Origin: Cherax quadricarinatus
Taxonomy: Eukaryota > Arthropoda > Malacostraca > Decapoda > Parastacidae
Assembly: GCF_038502225.1 (NCBI RefSeq)
Contig: NC_091298.1
Coordinates: 45,882,234 to 45,946,233, forward strand
Length of the DNA: 64,000 nucleotides
Reading direction: 5' to 3'
In this document: positions 43,691 to 56,300 of the stretch, one piece after another
How the letters are laid out: each line of letters opens with the position of its first letter
How positions within the stretch are numbered: the first letter of the stretch is position 1
Made by a program: the position numbers and the translations under genes
The notes under the pieces: generated by a model
What the model saw: the letters and a program-made list of their open reading frames with translations, nothing else
Database searches by the model: none
Told to the model about the DNA's origin: nothing

Positions 43691-43920
43691 GAAGTTAAAA
43701 ACTCAGATGAATTACAGAGATGTTAGGAAGTACTTCTTCAGTCATAGAATTGTCAGGAAGTGGAATGATCAATAAAGTGATGTAGTGGACGCAGGAACCA
43801 TACATAGCTTTAAGAAGAGGTATGATCGAGCTCATGGAGCTGGGAGAGTGGACCAGTGAAGAGGCGGGGACAGGAGTTATGAATCGACCCCTGCAACCAC
43901 AATTATGTGAGTACACACAT
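43690..43920 (+). pseudogene. CR1/L2-type LINE 3' end abutting a Dscam-like exon
   Basis: The plus strand reads LKTQMNYRDVRKYFFSH, RIVRKWND, then DVVDAGTIHSFKKRYDRAHG, the same family as 3,975-4,392 and 5,020-5,378 but in the opposite orientation. Its 3' UTR ends in TTATGTGAGTACACACA at about 43,905-43,920. The next six bases are the splice donor of the Dscam-like exon ending at 43,927. Confidence 0.8.
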
Positions 43921-43926
43921 ACTGAC

Positions 43927-44072
43927 CTCCCAGAGCAAGGTGTGCTGCTGCCTGGACGTTGTAGTGGTGACCAGATACAACACACTGATACATGGCTCTG
44001 TCTTCCTTCCCAACCTTGGACACTGTCAGCAACTCTCGTGGTGACGTCACGAACCTGAAGTAAACAGTCTCG
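43927..44072 (-). CDS. Dscam-like exon: second half of an Ig domain
   Basis: In minus sense the exon ends ALG plus one base (G) before donor GTCAGT (43,926-43,921). Two acceptors in the same phase are possible: CAG before 44,054 (128-bp exon, beginning FVTSPRELLTVSKVGKED) and CAG before 44,072 (146-bp exon, adding ETVYFR). The upstream one has the better pyrimidine tract (CTCCTCCTTCAG). Residues AMYQCVVSGHHYNVQAAAHL and ALG give the second Ig cysteine and the G strand, matching the MYQC...A-A-L-LGG pattern of Dscam Ig5. The trailing G plus AT of the next exon encodes Asp. The donor is weak for metazoans. The upstream exon is outside the window. Confidence 0.8.
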
Positions 44073-44353
44073 CTGAAGGAGGAGCATACTTCATGTATAC
44101 ATATATTCCAGAAAGTATATCTTGATGAGTATGCTCTGGCAGCAGCATATTTGAAGGAATCTACAGTATATTACTCTCCTTAAAAATACTTTAATTACTG
44201 TTTAAAACATTATACTAACCAAGACAAGTCGTATACAGGTTACATGAAGCCTTAATAACATTCGTCTAGTAGATAGGCTTCAAACTCAAAAACTAACACA
44301 ATGCAGTAATAAATACTAATTACCAAGTTAGTCCTGATGTATATTAACCACAT
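44073..44353. other. Intron sequence upstream of the Dscam-like exon
   Basis: AT-rich, single-copy-like sequence between the acceptor region and the giant satellite. No gene or repeat recognised. Confidence 0.5.
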
Positions 44354-47300
44354 GAAGGTCAGTATTATTGTATGTGTGAAGGTCAGTATTATTGTATGTG
44401 TGAAGGTCAGTATTATTGTATGAGTGAAGGTCAGTATTATTGTATGTGTGAAGGTCAGTATTATTGTATGTGTGAAGGTCAGTATTATTGTATGTGTGAA
44501 GGTCAGTATTATTGTATGTGTGAAGGTCAGTATTATTGTATGAGTGAAGGTCAGTATTATTGTATGTGTGAAGGTCAGTATTATTGTATGTGTGAAGGTC
44601 AGTATTATTGTATGTGTGAAGGTCAGTATTATTGTATGAGTGAAGGTCAGTATTATTGTATGTGTGAAGGTCAGTATTATTGTATGAGTGAAGGTCAGTA
44701 TTATTGTATGTGTGAAGGTCAGTATTATTGTATGAGTGAAGGTCAGTATTATTGTATGTGTGAAGGTCAGTATTATTGTATGAGTGAAGGTCAGTATTAT
44801 TGTATGTGTGAAGGTCAGTATTATTGTATGTGCGAAGGTCAGTATTATTGTATGAGTGAAGGTCAGTATTATTGTATGTGTGAAGGTCAGTATTATTGTA
44901 TGTGTGAAGGTCAGTATTATTGTATGAGTGAAGGTCAGTATTACTGTATGTGTGAAGGTCAGTATTATTGTATGTGTGAAGGTCAGTATTATTGTATGAG
45001 TCAAGGTCAGTATTATTGTATCAGCGAAGGTCAGTATTATTGTATGTGTGAAGGTCAGTATTATTGTATGTGTGAAGGTCAGTATTATTGTATGAGTGAA
45101 GGTCAGTATTATTGTATGTGTGAAGGTCAGTATTATTGTATGTGTGAAGGTCAGTATTATTGTATGAGTGAAGGTCAGTATTACTGTATGTGTGAAGGTC
45201 AGTATTATTGTATGTGTGAAGGTCAGTATTATTGTATGAGTCAAGGTCAGTATTATTGTATGAGTGAAGGTCAGTATTATTGTATGAGTGAAGGTCAGTA
45301 TTATTGTATGTGTGAAGGTCAGTATTATTGTATGAGTGAAGGTCAGTATTATTGTATGTGTGAAGGTCAGTATTATTGTATGTGTGAAGGTCAGTATTAT
45401 TGTATGTGTGAAGGTCAGTATTATTGTATGTGTGAAGGTCAGTATTATTGTATGTGTGAAGGTCAGTATTATTGTATGTGTGAAGGTCAGTATTATTGAA
45501 TGTGTGAAGGTCAGTATTATTGTATGTGTGAAGGTCAGTATTATTGTATGTGTGAAGGTCAGTATTATTGTATGTGTGAAGGTCAGTATTATTGTATGAG
45601 TGAAGGTCAGTATTATTGTATGTGTGAAGGTCAGTATTATTGTATGTGTGAAGGTCAGTATTATTGTATGAGTCAAGGTCAGTATTATTGTATGAGTGAA
45701 GGTCAGTATTATTGTATGAGTGAAGGTCAGTATTATTATATGTGTGAAGGTCAGTATTATTGTATGTGTGAAGGTCAGTATTATTGTATGACTCAAGGTG
45801 AGTATTATTGTATGAGTCAAGGTCAGTATTATTGTATGTGTGAAGGACAGTATTATTGTATGAGTGAAGGTCAGTATTATTGTATGAGTGAAGGTCAGTA
45901 TTATTGTATGACTCAAGGTCAGTATTATTGTATGTGTGAAGGTCAGTATTATTGTATGAGTGAAGGTCAGTATTATTGTATGAGTGAAGGTCAGTATTAT
46001 TGTATGACTCAAGGTCAGTATTATTGTATGTGTGAAGGTCAGTATTATTGTATGTGTGAAGGTCAGTATTATTGTATGAGTGAAGGTCAGTATTATTGTA
46101 TGAGTGAAGGTCAGTATTATTGTATGACTCAAGGTCAGTATTATTGTATGTGTGAAGGTCAGTATTATTGTATGAGTGAAGGTCAGTATTATTGTATGAG
46201 TGAAGGTCAGTATTATTGTATGAGTGAAGGTCAGTATTATTGTATGAGTGAAGGTCAGTATTATTGTATGACTCAAGGTCAGTATTATTGTATGTGTGAA
46301 GGTCAGTATTATTGTATGAGTGAAGGTCAGTATTATTGTATGTGTGAAGGTCAGTATTATTGTATGAGTGAAGGTCAGTATTACTGTATGAGTGAAGGTC
46401 AGTATTATTGTATGACTCAAGGTCAGTATTATTGTATGTGTGAAGGTCAGTATTATTGTATGAGTGAAGGTCAGTATTATTGTATGAGTGAAGGTCAGTA
46501 TTATTGTATGACTCAAGGTCAGTATTATTGTATGTGTGAAGGTCAGTATTATTGTATGTGTGAAGGTCAGTATTATTGTATGAGTGAAGGTCAGTATTAT
46601 TGTATGAGTGAAGGTCAGTATTATTGTATGACTCAAGGTCAGTATTATTGTATGTGTGAAGGTCAGTATTATTGTATGAGTGAAGGTCAGTATTATTGTA
46701 TGAGTGAAGGTCAGTATTATTGTATGAGTGAAGGTCAGTATTATTGTATGAGTGAAGGTCAGTATTATTGTATGACTCAAGGTCAGTATTATTGTATGTG
46801 TGAAGGTCAGTATTATTGTATGAGTCAAGGTCAGTATTATTGTATGAGTGAAGGTCAGTATTATTGTATGTGTGAAGGTCAGTATTATTGTATGAGTGAA
46901 GGTCAGTATTATTGTATGAGTGAAGGTCAGTATTATTGTATGACTCAAGGTCAGTATTATTGTATGTGTGAAGGTCAGTATTATTGTATGAGTGAAGGTC
47001 AGTATTATTGTATGAGTGAAGGTCAGTATTATTGTATGAGTGAAGGTCAGTATTACTGTATGTGTGAAGGTCAGTATTATTGTATGAGTCAAGGTCAGTA
47101 TTATTGTATGAGTGAAGGTCAGTATTATTGTATGAGTGAAGGTCAGTATTATTGTATGTGTGAAGGTCAGTATTATTGTATGTGTGAAGGTCAGTATTAT
47201 TGTATGAGTGAAGGTCAGTATTATTGTATGTGTGAAGGTCAGTATTATTGTATGAGTGAAGGTCAGTATTATTGTATGAGTGAAGGTCAGTATTATTGTA

Positions 47301-50300
47301 TGAGTGAAGGTCAGTATTATTGTATGTGTGAAGGTCAGTATTATTGTATGTGTGAAGGTCAGTATTATTGTATGAGTGAAGGTCAGTATTATTGTATGAG
47401 TGAAGGTCAGTATTATTGTATGTGTGAAGGTCAGTATTATTGTATGTGTGAAGGTCAGTATTATTGTATGAGTGAAGGTCAGTATTATTGTATGAGTGAA
47501 GGTCAGTATTATTGTATGTGTGAAGGTCAGTATTATTGTATGTGTGAAGGTCAGTATTATTGTATGTGTGAAGGTCAGTATTATTGTATGAGTGAAGGTC
47601 AGTATTATTGTATGTGTGAAGGTCAGTATTATTGTATGTGTGAAGGTCAGTATTATTGTATGAGTGAAGGTCAGTATTATTGTATGAGTGAAGGTCAGTA
47701 TTATATGAGTGAAGGTCAGTATTATTGTATGTGTGAAGGTCAGTATTATTGTATGAGTGAAGGTCAGTATTATTGTATGAGTGAAGGTCAGTATTATTGT
47801 ATGTGTGAAGGTCAATATTATTGTATGTGTGAAGGTCAGTATTATTGTATGTGTGAAGGTCAGTATTATTGTATGTGTGAAGGTCAGTATTATTGAATGT
47901 GTGAAGGTCAGTATTATTGTATGTGTGAAGGTCAGTATTATTGTATGTGTGAAGGTCAGTATTATTGTATGAGTGAAGGTCAGTATTATATGAGTGAAGG
48001 TCAGTATTATTGTATGTGTGAAGGTCAGTATTATTGTATGAGTGAAGGTCAGTATTATTGTATGTGTGAAGGTCAGTATTATTGTATGTGTGAAGGTCAG
48101 TATTATTGTATGTGTGAAGGTCAGTATTATTGTATGAGTGAAGGTCAGTATTATTGTATGTGTGAAGGTCAGTATTATTGTATGAGTGAAAGTCAGTATT
48201 ATATGAGTGAAGGTCAGTATTATTGTATGTGTGAGTGAAGGTCAGTATTATTGTATGAGTGAAGGTCAGTATTATTGTATGAGTGAAGGTCAGTATTATT
48301 GTATGTGTGAAGGTCAGTATTATTGTATGAGTGAAGGTCAGTATTATTGTATGAGTGAAGGTCAGTATTATTGTATGTGTGAAGGTCAGTATTATTGTAT
48401 GAGTGAAGGTCAGTATTATTGTATGAGTGAAGGTCAGTATTATTGTATGTGTGAAGGTCAGTATTATTGTATGAGTGAAGGTCAGTATTATTGTATGAGT
48501 GAAGGTCAGTATTATTGTATGACTCAAGGTCAGTATTATTGTATGTGTGAAGGTCAGTATTATTGTATGAGTGAAGGTCAGTATTATTGTATGAGTGAAG
48601 GTCAGTATTATTGTATGACTCAAGGTCAGTATTATTGTATGTGTGAAGGTCAGTATTATTGTATGTGTGAAGGTCAGTATTATTGTATGAGTGAAGGTCA
48701 GTATTATTGTATGAGTGAAGGTCAGTATTATTGTATGACTCAAGGTCAGTATTATTGTATGTGTGAAGGTCAGTATTATTGTATGAGTCAAGGTCAGTAT
48801 TATTGTATGAGTGAAGGTCAGTATTATTGTATGAGTGAAGGTCAGTATTATTGTATGACTCAAGGTCAGTATTATTGTATGTGTGAAGGTCAGTATTATT
48901 GTATGAGTCAAGGTCAGTATTATTGTATGAGTGAAGGTCAGTATTATTGTATGTGTGAAGGTCAGTATTATTGTATGAGTGAAGGTCAGTATTATTGTAT
49001 GAGTGAAGGTCAGTATTATTGTATGACTCAAGGTCAGTATTATTGTATGTGTGAAGGTCAGTATTATTGTATGAGTCAAGGTCAGTATTATTGAATGAGT
49101 GAAGGTCAGTATTATTGTATGAGTGAAGGTCAGTATTACTGTATGTGTGAAGGTCAGTATTATTGTATGAGTCAAGGTCAGTATTATTGTATGAGTGAAG
49201 GTCAGTATTATTGTATGAGTGAAGGTCAGTATTATTGTATGTGTGAAGGTCAGTATTATTGTATGTGTGAAGGTCAGTATTATTGTATGAGTGAAGGTCA
49301 GTATTATTGTATGTGTGAAGGTCAGTATTATTGTATGAGTCAAGGTCAGTATTATTGTATGAGTGAAGGTCAGTATTATTGTATGAGTGAAGGTCAGTAT
49401 TATTGTATGTGTGAAGGTCAGTATTATTGTATGTGTGAAGGTCAGTATTATTGTATGAGTGAAGGTCAGTATTATTGTATGAGTGAAGGTCAGTATTATT
49501 GTATGTGTGAAGGTCAGTATTATTGTATGTGTGAAGGTCAGTATTATTGTATGAGTGAAGGTCAGTATTATTGTATGAGTGAAGGTCAGTATTATTGTAT
49601 GTGTGAAGGTCAGTATTATTGTATGTGTGAAGGTCAGTATTATTGTATGTGTGAAGGTCAGTATTATTGTATGAGTGAAGGTCAGTATTATTGTATGTGT
49701 GAAGGTCAGTATTGTTGTATGTGTGAAGGTCAGTATTATTGTATGAGTGAAGGTCAGTATTATTGTATGAGTGAAGGTCAGTATTATATGAGTGAAGGTC
49801 AGTATTATTGTATGTGTGAAGGTCAGTATTATTGTATGAGTGAAGGTCAGTATAATTGTATGAGTGAAGGTCAGTATTATTGTATGAGTGAAGGTCAGTA
49901 TTATTGTATGTGTGAAGGTCAGTATTATTGTATGTGTGAAGGTCAGTATTATTGTATGTGTGAAGGTCAGTATTATTGTATGTGTGAAGGTCAGTATTAT
50001 TGTATGTGTGAAGGTCAGTATTATTGTATGTGTGAAGGTCAGTATTTTTGTATGTGTGAAGGTCAGTATTATTGTATGAGTGAAGGTCAGTATTATATGA
50101 GTGAAGGTCAGTATTATTGTATGTGTGAAGGTCAGTATTATTGTATGAGTGAAGGTCAGTATTATTGTATGTGTGAAGGTCAGTATTATTGTATGTGTGA
50201 AGGTCAGTATTATTGTATGTGTGAAGGTCAGTATTATTGTATGAGTGAAGGTCAGTATTATTGTATGTGTGAAGGTCAGTATTATTGTATGAGTGAAGGT

Positions 50301-53300
50301 CAGTATTATATGAGTGAAGGTCAGTATTATTGTATGAGTGAAGGTCAGTATTATTGTATGTGTGAAGGTCAGTATTATTGTATGAGTGAAGGTCAGTATT
50401 ATTGTATGTGTGAAGGTCAGTATTATTGTATGAGTGAAGGTCAGTATTATTGTATGAGTGAAGGTCAGTATTATTGTATGTGTGAAGGTCAGTATTATTG
50501 TATGAGTGAAGGTCAGTATTATTGTATGAGTGAAGGTCAGTATTATTGTATGAGTGAAGGTCAGTATTATTGTATGTGTGAAGGTCAGTATTATTGTATG
50601 AGTGAAGGTCAGTATTATTGTATGAGTGAAGGTCAGTATTATTGTATGAGTGAAGGTCAGTATTATTGTATGTGTGAAGGTCAGTATTATTGTATGAGTG
50701 AAGGTCAGTATTATTGTATGAGTGAAGGTCAGTATTATTGTATGAGTGAAGGTCAGTATTATTGTATGTGTGAAGGTCAGTATTATTGTATGAGTGAAGG
50801 TCAGTATTATTGTATGTGTGAAGGTCAGTATTATTGTATGAGTGAAGGTCAGTATTATTGTATGAGTGAAGGTCAGTATTATTGTATGTGTGAAGGTCAG
50901 TATTATTGTATGAGTGAAGGTCAGTATTATTGTATGTGTGAAGGTCAGTATTATTGTATGTGTGAAGGTCAGTATTATTGTATGAGTGAAGGTCAGTATT
51001 ATTGTATGAGTGAAGGTCAGTATTATTGTATGAGTGAAGGTCAGTATTATTGTATGTGTGAAGGTCAGTATTATTGTATGAGTGAAGGTCAGTATTATTG
51101 TATGTGTGAAGGTCAGTATTATTGTATGAGTGAAGGTCAGTATTATTGTATGAGTGAAGGTCAGTATTATTGTATGAGTGAAGGTCAGTATTATTGTATG
51201 TGTGAAGGTCAGTATTATTGTATGAGTGAAGGTCAGTATTATTGTATGTGTGAAGGTCAGTATTACTGTATGTGTGAAGGTCAGTATTATTGTATGAGTG
51301 AAGGTCAGTATTATTGTATGTGTGAAGGTCAGTATTATTGTATGAGTGAAGGTCAGTATTATTGTATGTGTGAAGGTCAGTATTATTGTATGAGTGAAGG
51401 TCAGTATTATTGTATGAGTGAAGGTCAGTATTATTGTATGTGTGAAGGTCAGTATTATTGTATGAGTGAAGGTCAGTATTATTGTATGTGTGAAGGTCAG
51501 TATTACTGTATGTGTGAAGGTCAGTATTATTGTATGTGTGAAGGTCAGTATTATTGTATGAGTGAAGGTCAGTATTATTGTATGTGTGAAGGTCAGTATT
51601 ATTGTATGAGTGAAGGTCAGTATTATTGTATGTGTGAAGGTCAGTATTACTGTATGTGTGAAGGTCAGCATTATTGTATGTGTGAAGGTCAGTATTATTG
51701 TATGTGTGAAGGTCAGTATTATTGTATGTGTGAAGGTCAGTATTATTGTATGAGTGAAGGTCAGTATTATTGTATGTGTGAAGGTCAGTATTACTGTATG
51801 TGTGAAGGTCAGTATTATTGTATGTGTGAAGGTCAGCATTATTGTATGTGTGAAGGTCAGTATTATTGTATGTGTGAAGGTCAGTATTATTGTATGAGTG
51901 AAGGTCAGTATTACTGAATGTGTGAAGGTCAGTATTATTGTAGGTGTGAAGGTCAGTATTATTGTATGTGTGAAGGTCAGTATTATTGTATGTGTGAAGG
52001 TCAGTATTATTGTATGTGTGAAGGTCAGTATTATTGTATGAGTGAAGGTCAGTATTATTGTATGTGTGAAGGTCAGTATTATTGTATGTGTGAAGGTCAG
52101 TATTATTGTATGTGCGAAGGTCAGTATTACTGTATGTGTGAAGGTCAGTATTATTGTATGTGTGAAGGTCAGTATTATTGTATGTGTGAAGGTCAGTATT
52201 ATTGTATGTGTGAAGGTCAGTATTATTGTATGTGTGAAGGTCAGTATTGTATGTGTGAAGGTCAGTATTATTGTATGTGTGAAGGTCAGTATTATTGTAT
52301 GAGTGAAGGTCAGTATTATTGTAGGTGTGAAGGTCAGTATTATTGAATGTGTGAAGGTCAGTATTACTGTATGTGTGAAGGTCAGTATTATTGTATGTGT
52401 GAAGGTCAGTATTATTGTATGTGTGAAGGTCAGTATTATTGTATGTGTGAAGGTCAGTATTATTGTATGTGTGAAGGTCAGTATTATTGTATGAGTGAAG
52501 GTCAGTATTATATGAGTGAAGGTCAGTATTATATGAGTGAAGGTCAGTATTATATGAGTGAAGGTCAGTATTATTGTATGAGTGAAGATCAGTATTATTG
52601 TATGAGTGAAGGTCAGTATTATATGAGTGAAGGTCAGTATTATTGTATGTGTGAAGGTCAGTATTATTGTATGAGTGAAGGTCAGTATTATATGAGTGAA
52701 GGTCAGTATTATTGTATGTGTGAAGGTCAGTATTATATGAGTGAAGGTCAGTATTATTGTATGTGTGAAGGTCAGTATTATATGAGTGAAGGTCAGTATT
52801 ATTGTATGTGTGAAGGTCAGTATTATATGAGTGAAGGTCAGTATTATTGTATGAGTGAAGGTCAGTATTATTGTGCGAGTGAAGGTCAGTATTATATGAG
52901 TGAAGGTCAGTATTATTGTATGAGTGAAGGTCAGTATTATTGTACGAGTGAAGGTCAGTATTATTGTATGAGTGAAGGTCAGTATTATATGAGTGAAGGT
53001 CAGTATTATTATATGAGTGAAGGTCAGTATTATATGAGTGAAGGTCAGTATTATTGTATGAGTGAAGGTCAGTATTATATGAGTGAATGTCAGTATTATT
53101 ATATGAGTGAAGGTCAGTATTATATGAGTGAAGGTCAGTATTATTGTATGAGTGAAGGTCAGTATTATTGTATGAGTGAAGGTCAGTATTATATGAGTGA
53201 AGGTCAGTATTATTGTATGAGTGAAGGTCAGTATTATATGAGTGAAGGTGAGTATTATTGTATGAGTGAAGGTCAGTATTATATGAGTGAAGGTCAGTAT

Positions 53301-56300
53301 TATTGTATGAGTGAAGGTCAGTATTATATGAGTGAAGGTCAGTATTATTGTATGAGTGAAGGTCAGTATTATATGAGTGAAGGTCAGTATTATTACATTA
53401 GTGAAGGTCTGTATTATTGTATGAGTGAAGGTCAGTATTATTGTATGAGTGAACGTCAGTATTATATGAGTGAAGGTCAGTATTATTCATATGAGTGAAG
53501 GTCAGTATTATTGTATGAGTGAAGGTCAGTATTATATGAGTGAAGGTCAGTATTATTGTATGAGTGAAGGTCAGTATTATATGAGTGAAGGTCAGTATTA
53601 TTATACGAGTAAAGGTCAGGACTATTGTATGAGTGAAGGTTAGTATTATTATATGAGTGAAGGTCAGTATTATTGTATGAGTGAAGGTCAGTATTATTGT
53701 ATGAGTGAAGGTCAGTATTATTATATGAGTGAAGGTCAGTATTATTGCATGAGTGAAGGTCAGTATTATTATACGGGTGAAGGTCAGCATTATTGCATGA
53801 GTGAAGGTCAGTATTATTATACGAGTGAAGGTCAGTATTATGGTATGAGTGAAGGTCAGTATTATACGAGTGAAGGTCAGTATTATTGTATGAGTGAAGG
53901 TCAGTATTATTGTATGAGTGAAGGTCAGTATTATTGTATGAGTGAAGGTCAGTATTATATGAGTGAAGGTCAGTATTATTATATGAGTGAAGGTCAGTAT
54001 TATTGTATGAGTGAAGGTTAGTATTATATGAGTGAAGGTCAGTATTATTGTATGAGTGAAGGTCAGTATTATATGAGTGAAGGTCAGTATTATTATACGA
54101 GTGAAGGTCAATATTATTGTATGAGTGAAGGTCAGTATTATTATATGAGTGAAGGTCAGTATTATTGTATGAGTGAAGGTCAGTATTATTGTATGAGTGA
54201 AGGTCAGTATTATTATATGAGTGAAGGTCAGTATTATTGCATGAGTGAAGGTCAGTATTATTATACAGGTGAAGGTCAGTACTATTGCATGAGTGAAGGT
54301 CAGTATTATTATACGAGTGAAGGTCAGTATTATTGTATGAGTGAAGGTCAGTATTATACGAGTGAAGGTCAGTATTATTGTATGAGTGAAGGTCAGTATT
54401 ATTATACGAGTGAAGGTCAGTATTACTGTATGAGTGAAGGTCAGTATTATTGTATGTGTGAAGGTCAGTATTATTGTATGAGTGAAGGTCAGTATTATTG
54501 TATGAGTGAAGGTCAGTATTATTGTATAAGTGAAGGTCAGTATTATTGTATGAGTGAAGGTCAGTATTATTGTATGAGTGAAGGTCAGTATTATTGTATG
54601 AGTGAAGGTCAGTATTATTGTATGAGTGAAGGTCAGTATTATTGTATGAGTCGAGGTCAGTATTATTATACGAGTGAAGGTCAGTATTATTGTATGAGTC
54701 AAGGTCAGTATTATTGTATGAGTGAAGGTCAGTATTATTATATGAGTGAAGGTCAGTATTATTGTATGAGTGAAGGTCAGTATTACTGTATGAGTGAAGG
54801 TCAGTATTATTATACAAGTGAAGGTCAGTATTATTGTATGAGTGAAGGTCAGTATTACTGTATGAGTGAAGGTCAGTATTATTGTATGAGTGAAGGTCAG
54901 TATTATTGTATGAGTCAAGGTCAGTATTATACGAGTCAAGGTCAGTATTATTGTGTGAGTCAAGGTCAGTATTATTGTATGAGTCAAGGTCAGTATTATT
55001 GTATGAGTCAAGGTCAGTATTATTGTATGAGTGAAGGTCAGTATTATTGTATGACTCAAGGTCAGTATTATTGTATGAGTCAAGGTCAGTATTATTGTAT
55101 GAGTCAAGGTCAGTATTATTGTATGAGTCAAGGTCAGTATTATTATACGAGTCAAGGTCAGTATTATTGTGTGAGTCAAGGTCAGTATTATTGTATGAGT
55201 CAAGGTCAGTATTATTGCATGAGTGAAGGTCAGTATTATTATACGGGTGAAGGTCAGTATTATTGTATGAGTGAAGGTCAGTATTATTGTATGAGTCAAG
55301 GTCAGTATTATTGCATGAGTGAAGGTCAGTATTATTATACGAGTGAAGGTCAGTATTATTGTATGAGTCAAGGTCAGTATTATTGCATGAGTGAAGGTCA
55401 GTATTATTATACGAGTGAAGGTCAGTATTATTGTATGAGTGAAGGTCAGTATTATTGTATGAGTGAAGGTCAGTATTATATGAGTGAAGGTCAGTATTAT
55501 TGTATGAGTGAAGGTCAGTATTATATGAGTGAATGTCAGTATTATTATATGAGTGAAGGTCAGTATTATATGAGTGAAGGTCAGTATTATTGTATGAGTG
55601 AAGGTCAGTATTATTGTATGAGTGAAGGTCAGTATTATATGAGTGAAGGTCAGTATTATTGTATGAGTGAAGGTCAGTATTATATGAGTGAAGGTGAGTA
55701 TTATTGTATGAGTGAAGGTCAGTATTATTATATGAGTGAAGGTCAGTATTATATGAGTGAAGGTCAGTATTATTGTATGAGTGAAGGTCAGTATTATATG
55801 AGTGAAGGTCAGTATTATTACATTAGTGAAGGTCTGTATTATTGTATGAGTGAAGGTCAGTATTATTGTATGAGTGAACGTCAGTATTATATGAGTGAAG
55901 GTCAGTATTATTATATGAGTGAAGGTCAGTATTATTGTATGAGTGAAGGTCAGTATTATATGAGTGAAGGTCAGTATTATTGTATGAGTGAAGGTCAGTA
56001 TTATATGAGTGAAGGTCAGTATTATTATACGAGTAAAGGTCAGTACTATTGTATGAGTGAAGGTCAGTATTATTAAATGAGTGAAGGTCAGTATTATTGT
56101 ATGAGTGAAGGTCAGTATTATTGTATGAGTCAAGGTCAGTATTATTATATGAGTGAAGGTCAGTATTATTGCATGAGTGAAGGTCAGTATTATTATACGG
56201 GTGAAGGTCAGCATTATTGCATGAGTGAAGGTCAGTATTATTATACGAGTGAAGGTCAGTATTATGGTATGAGTGAAGGTCAGTATTATACGAGTGAAGG

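Noticed and set aside
44372..53498. Plus-strand MSEGQYYC / MCEGQYYC repeat protein
   Set aside because: Same periodic cause, no unique flanking coding sequence, and it is antisense within the putative intron of the Dscam-like gene.
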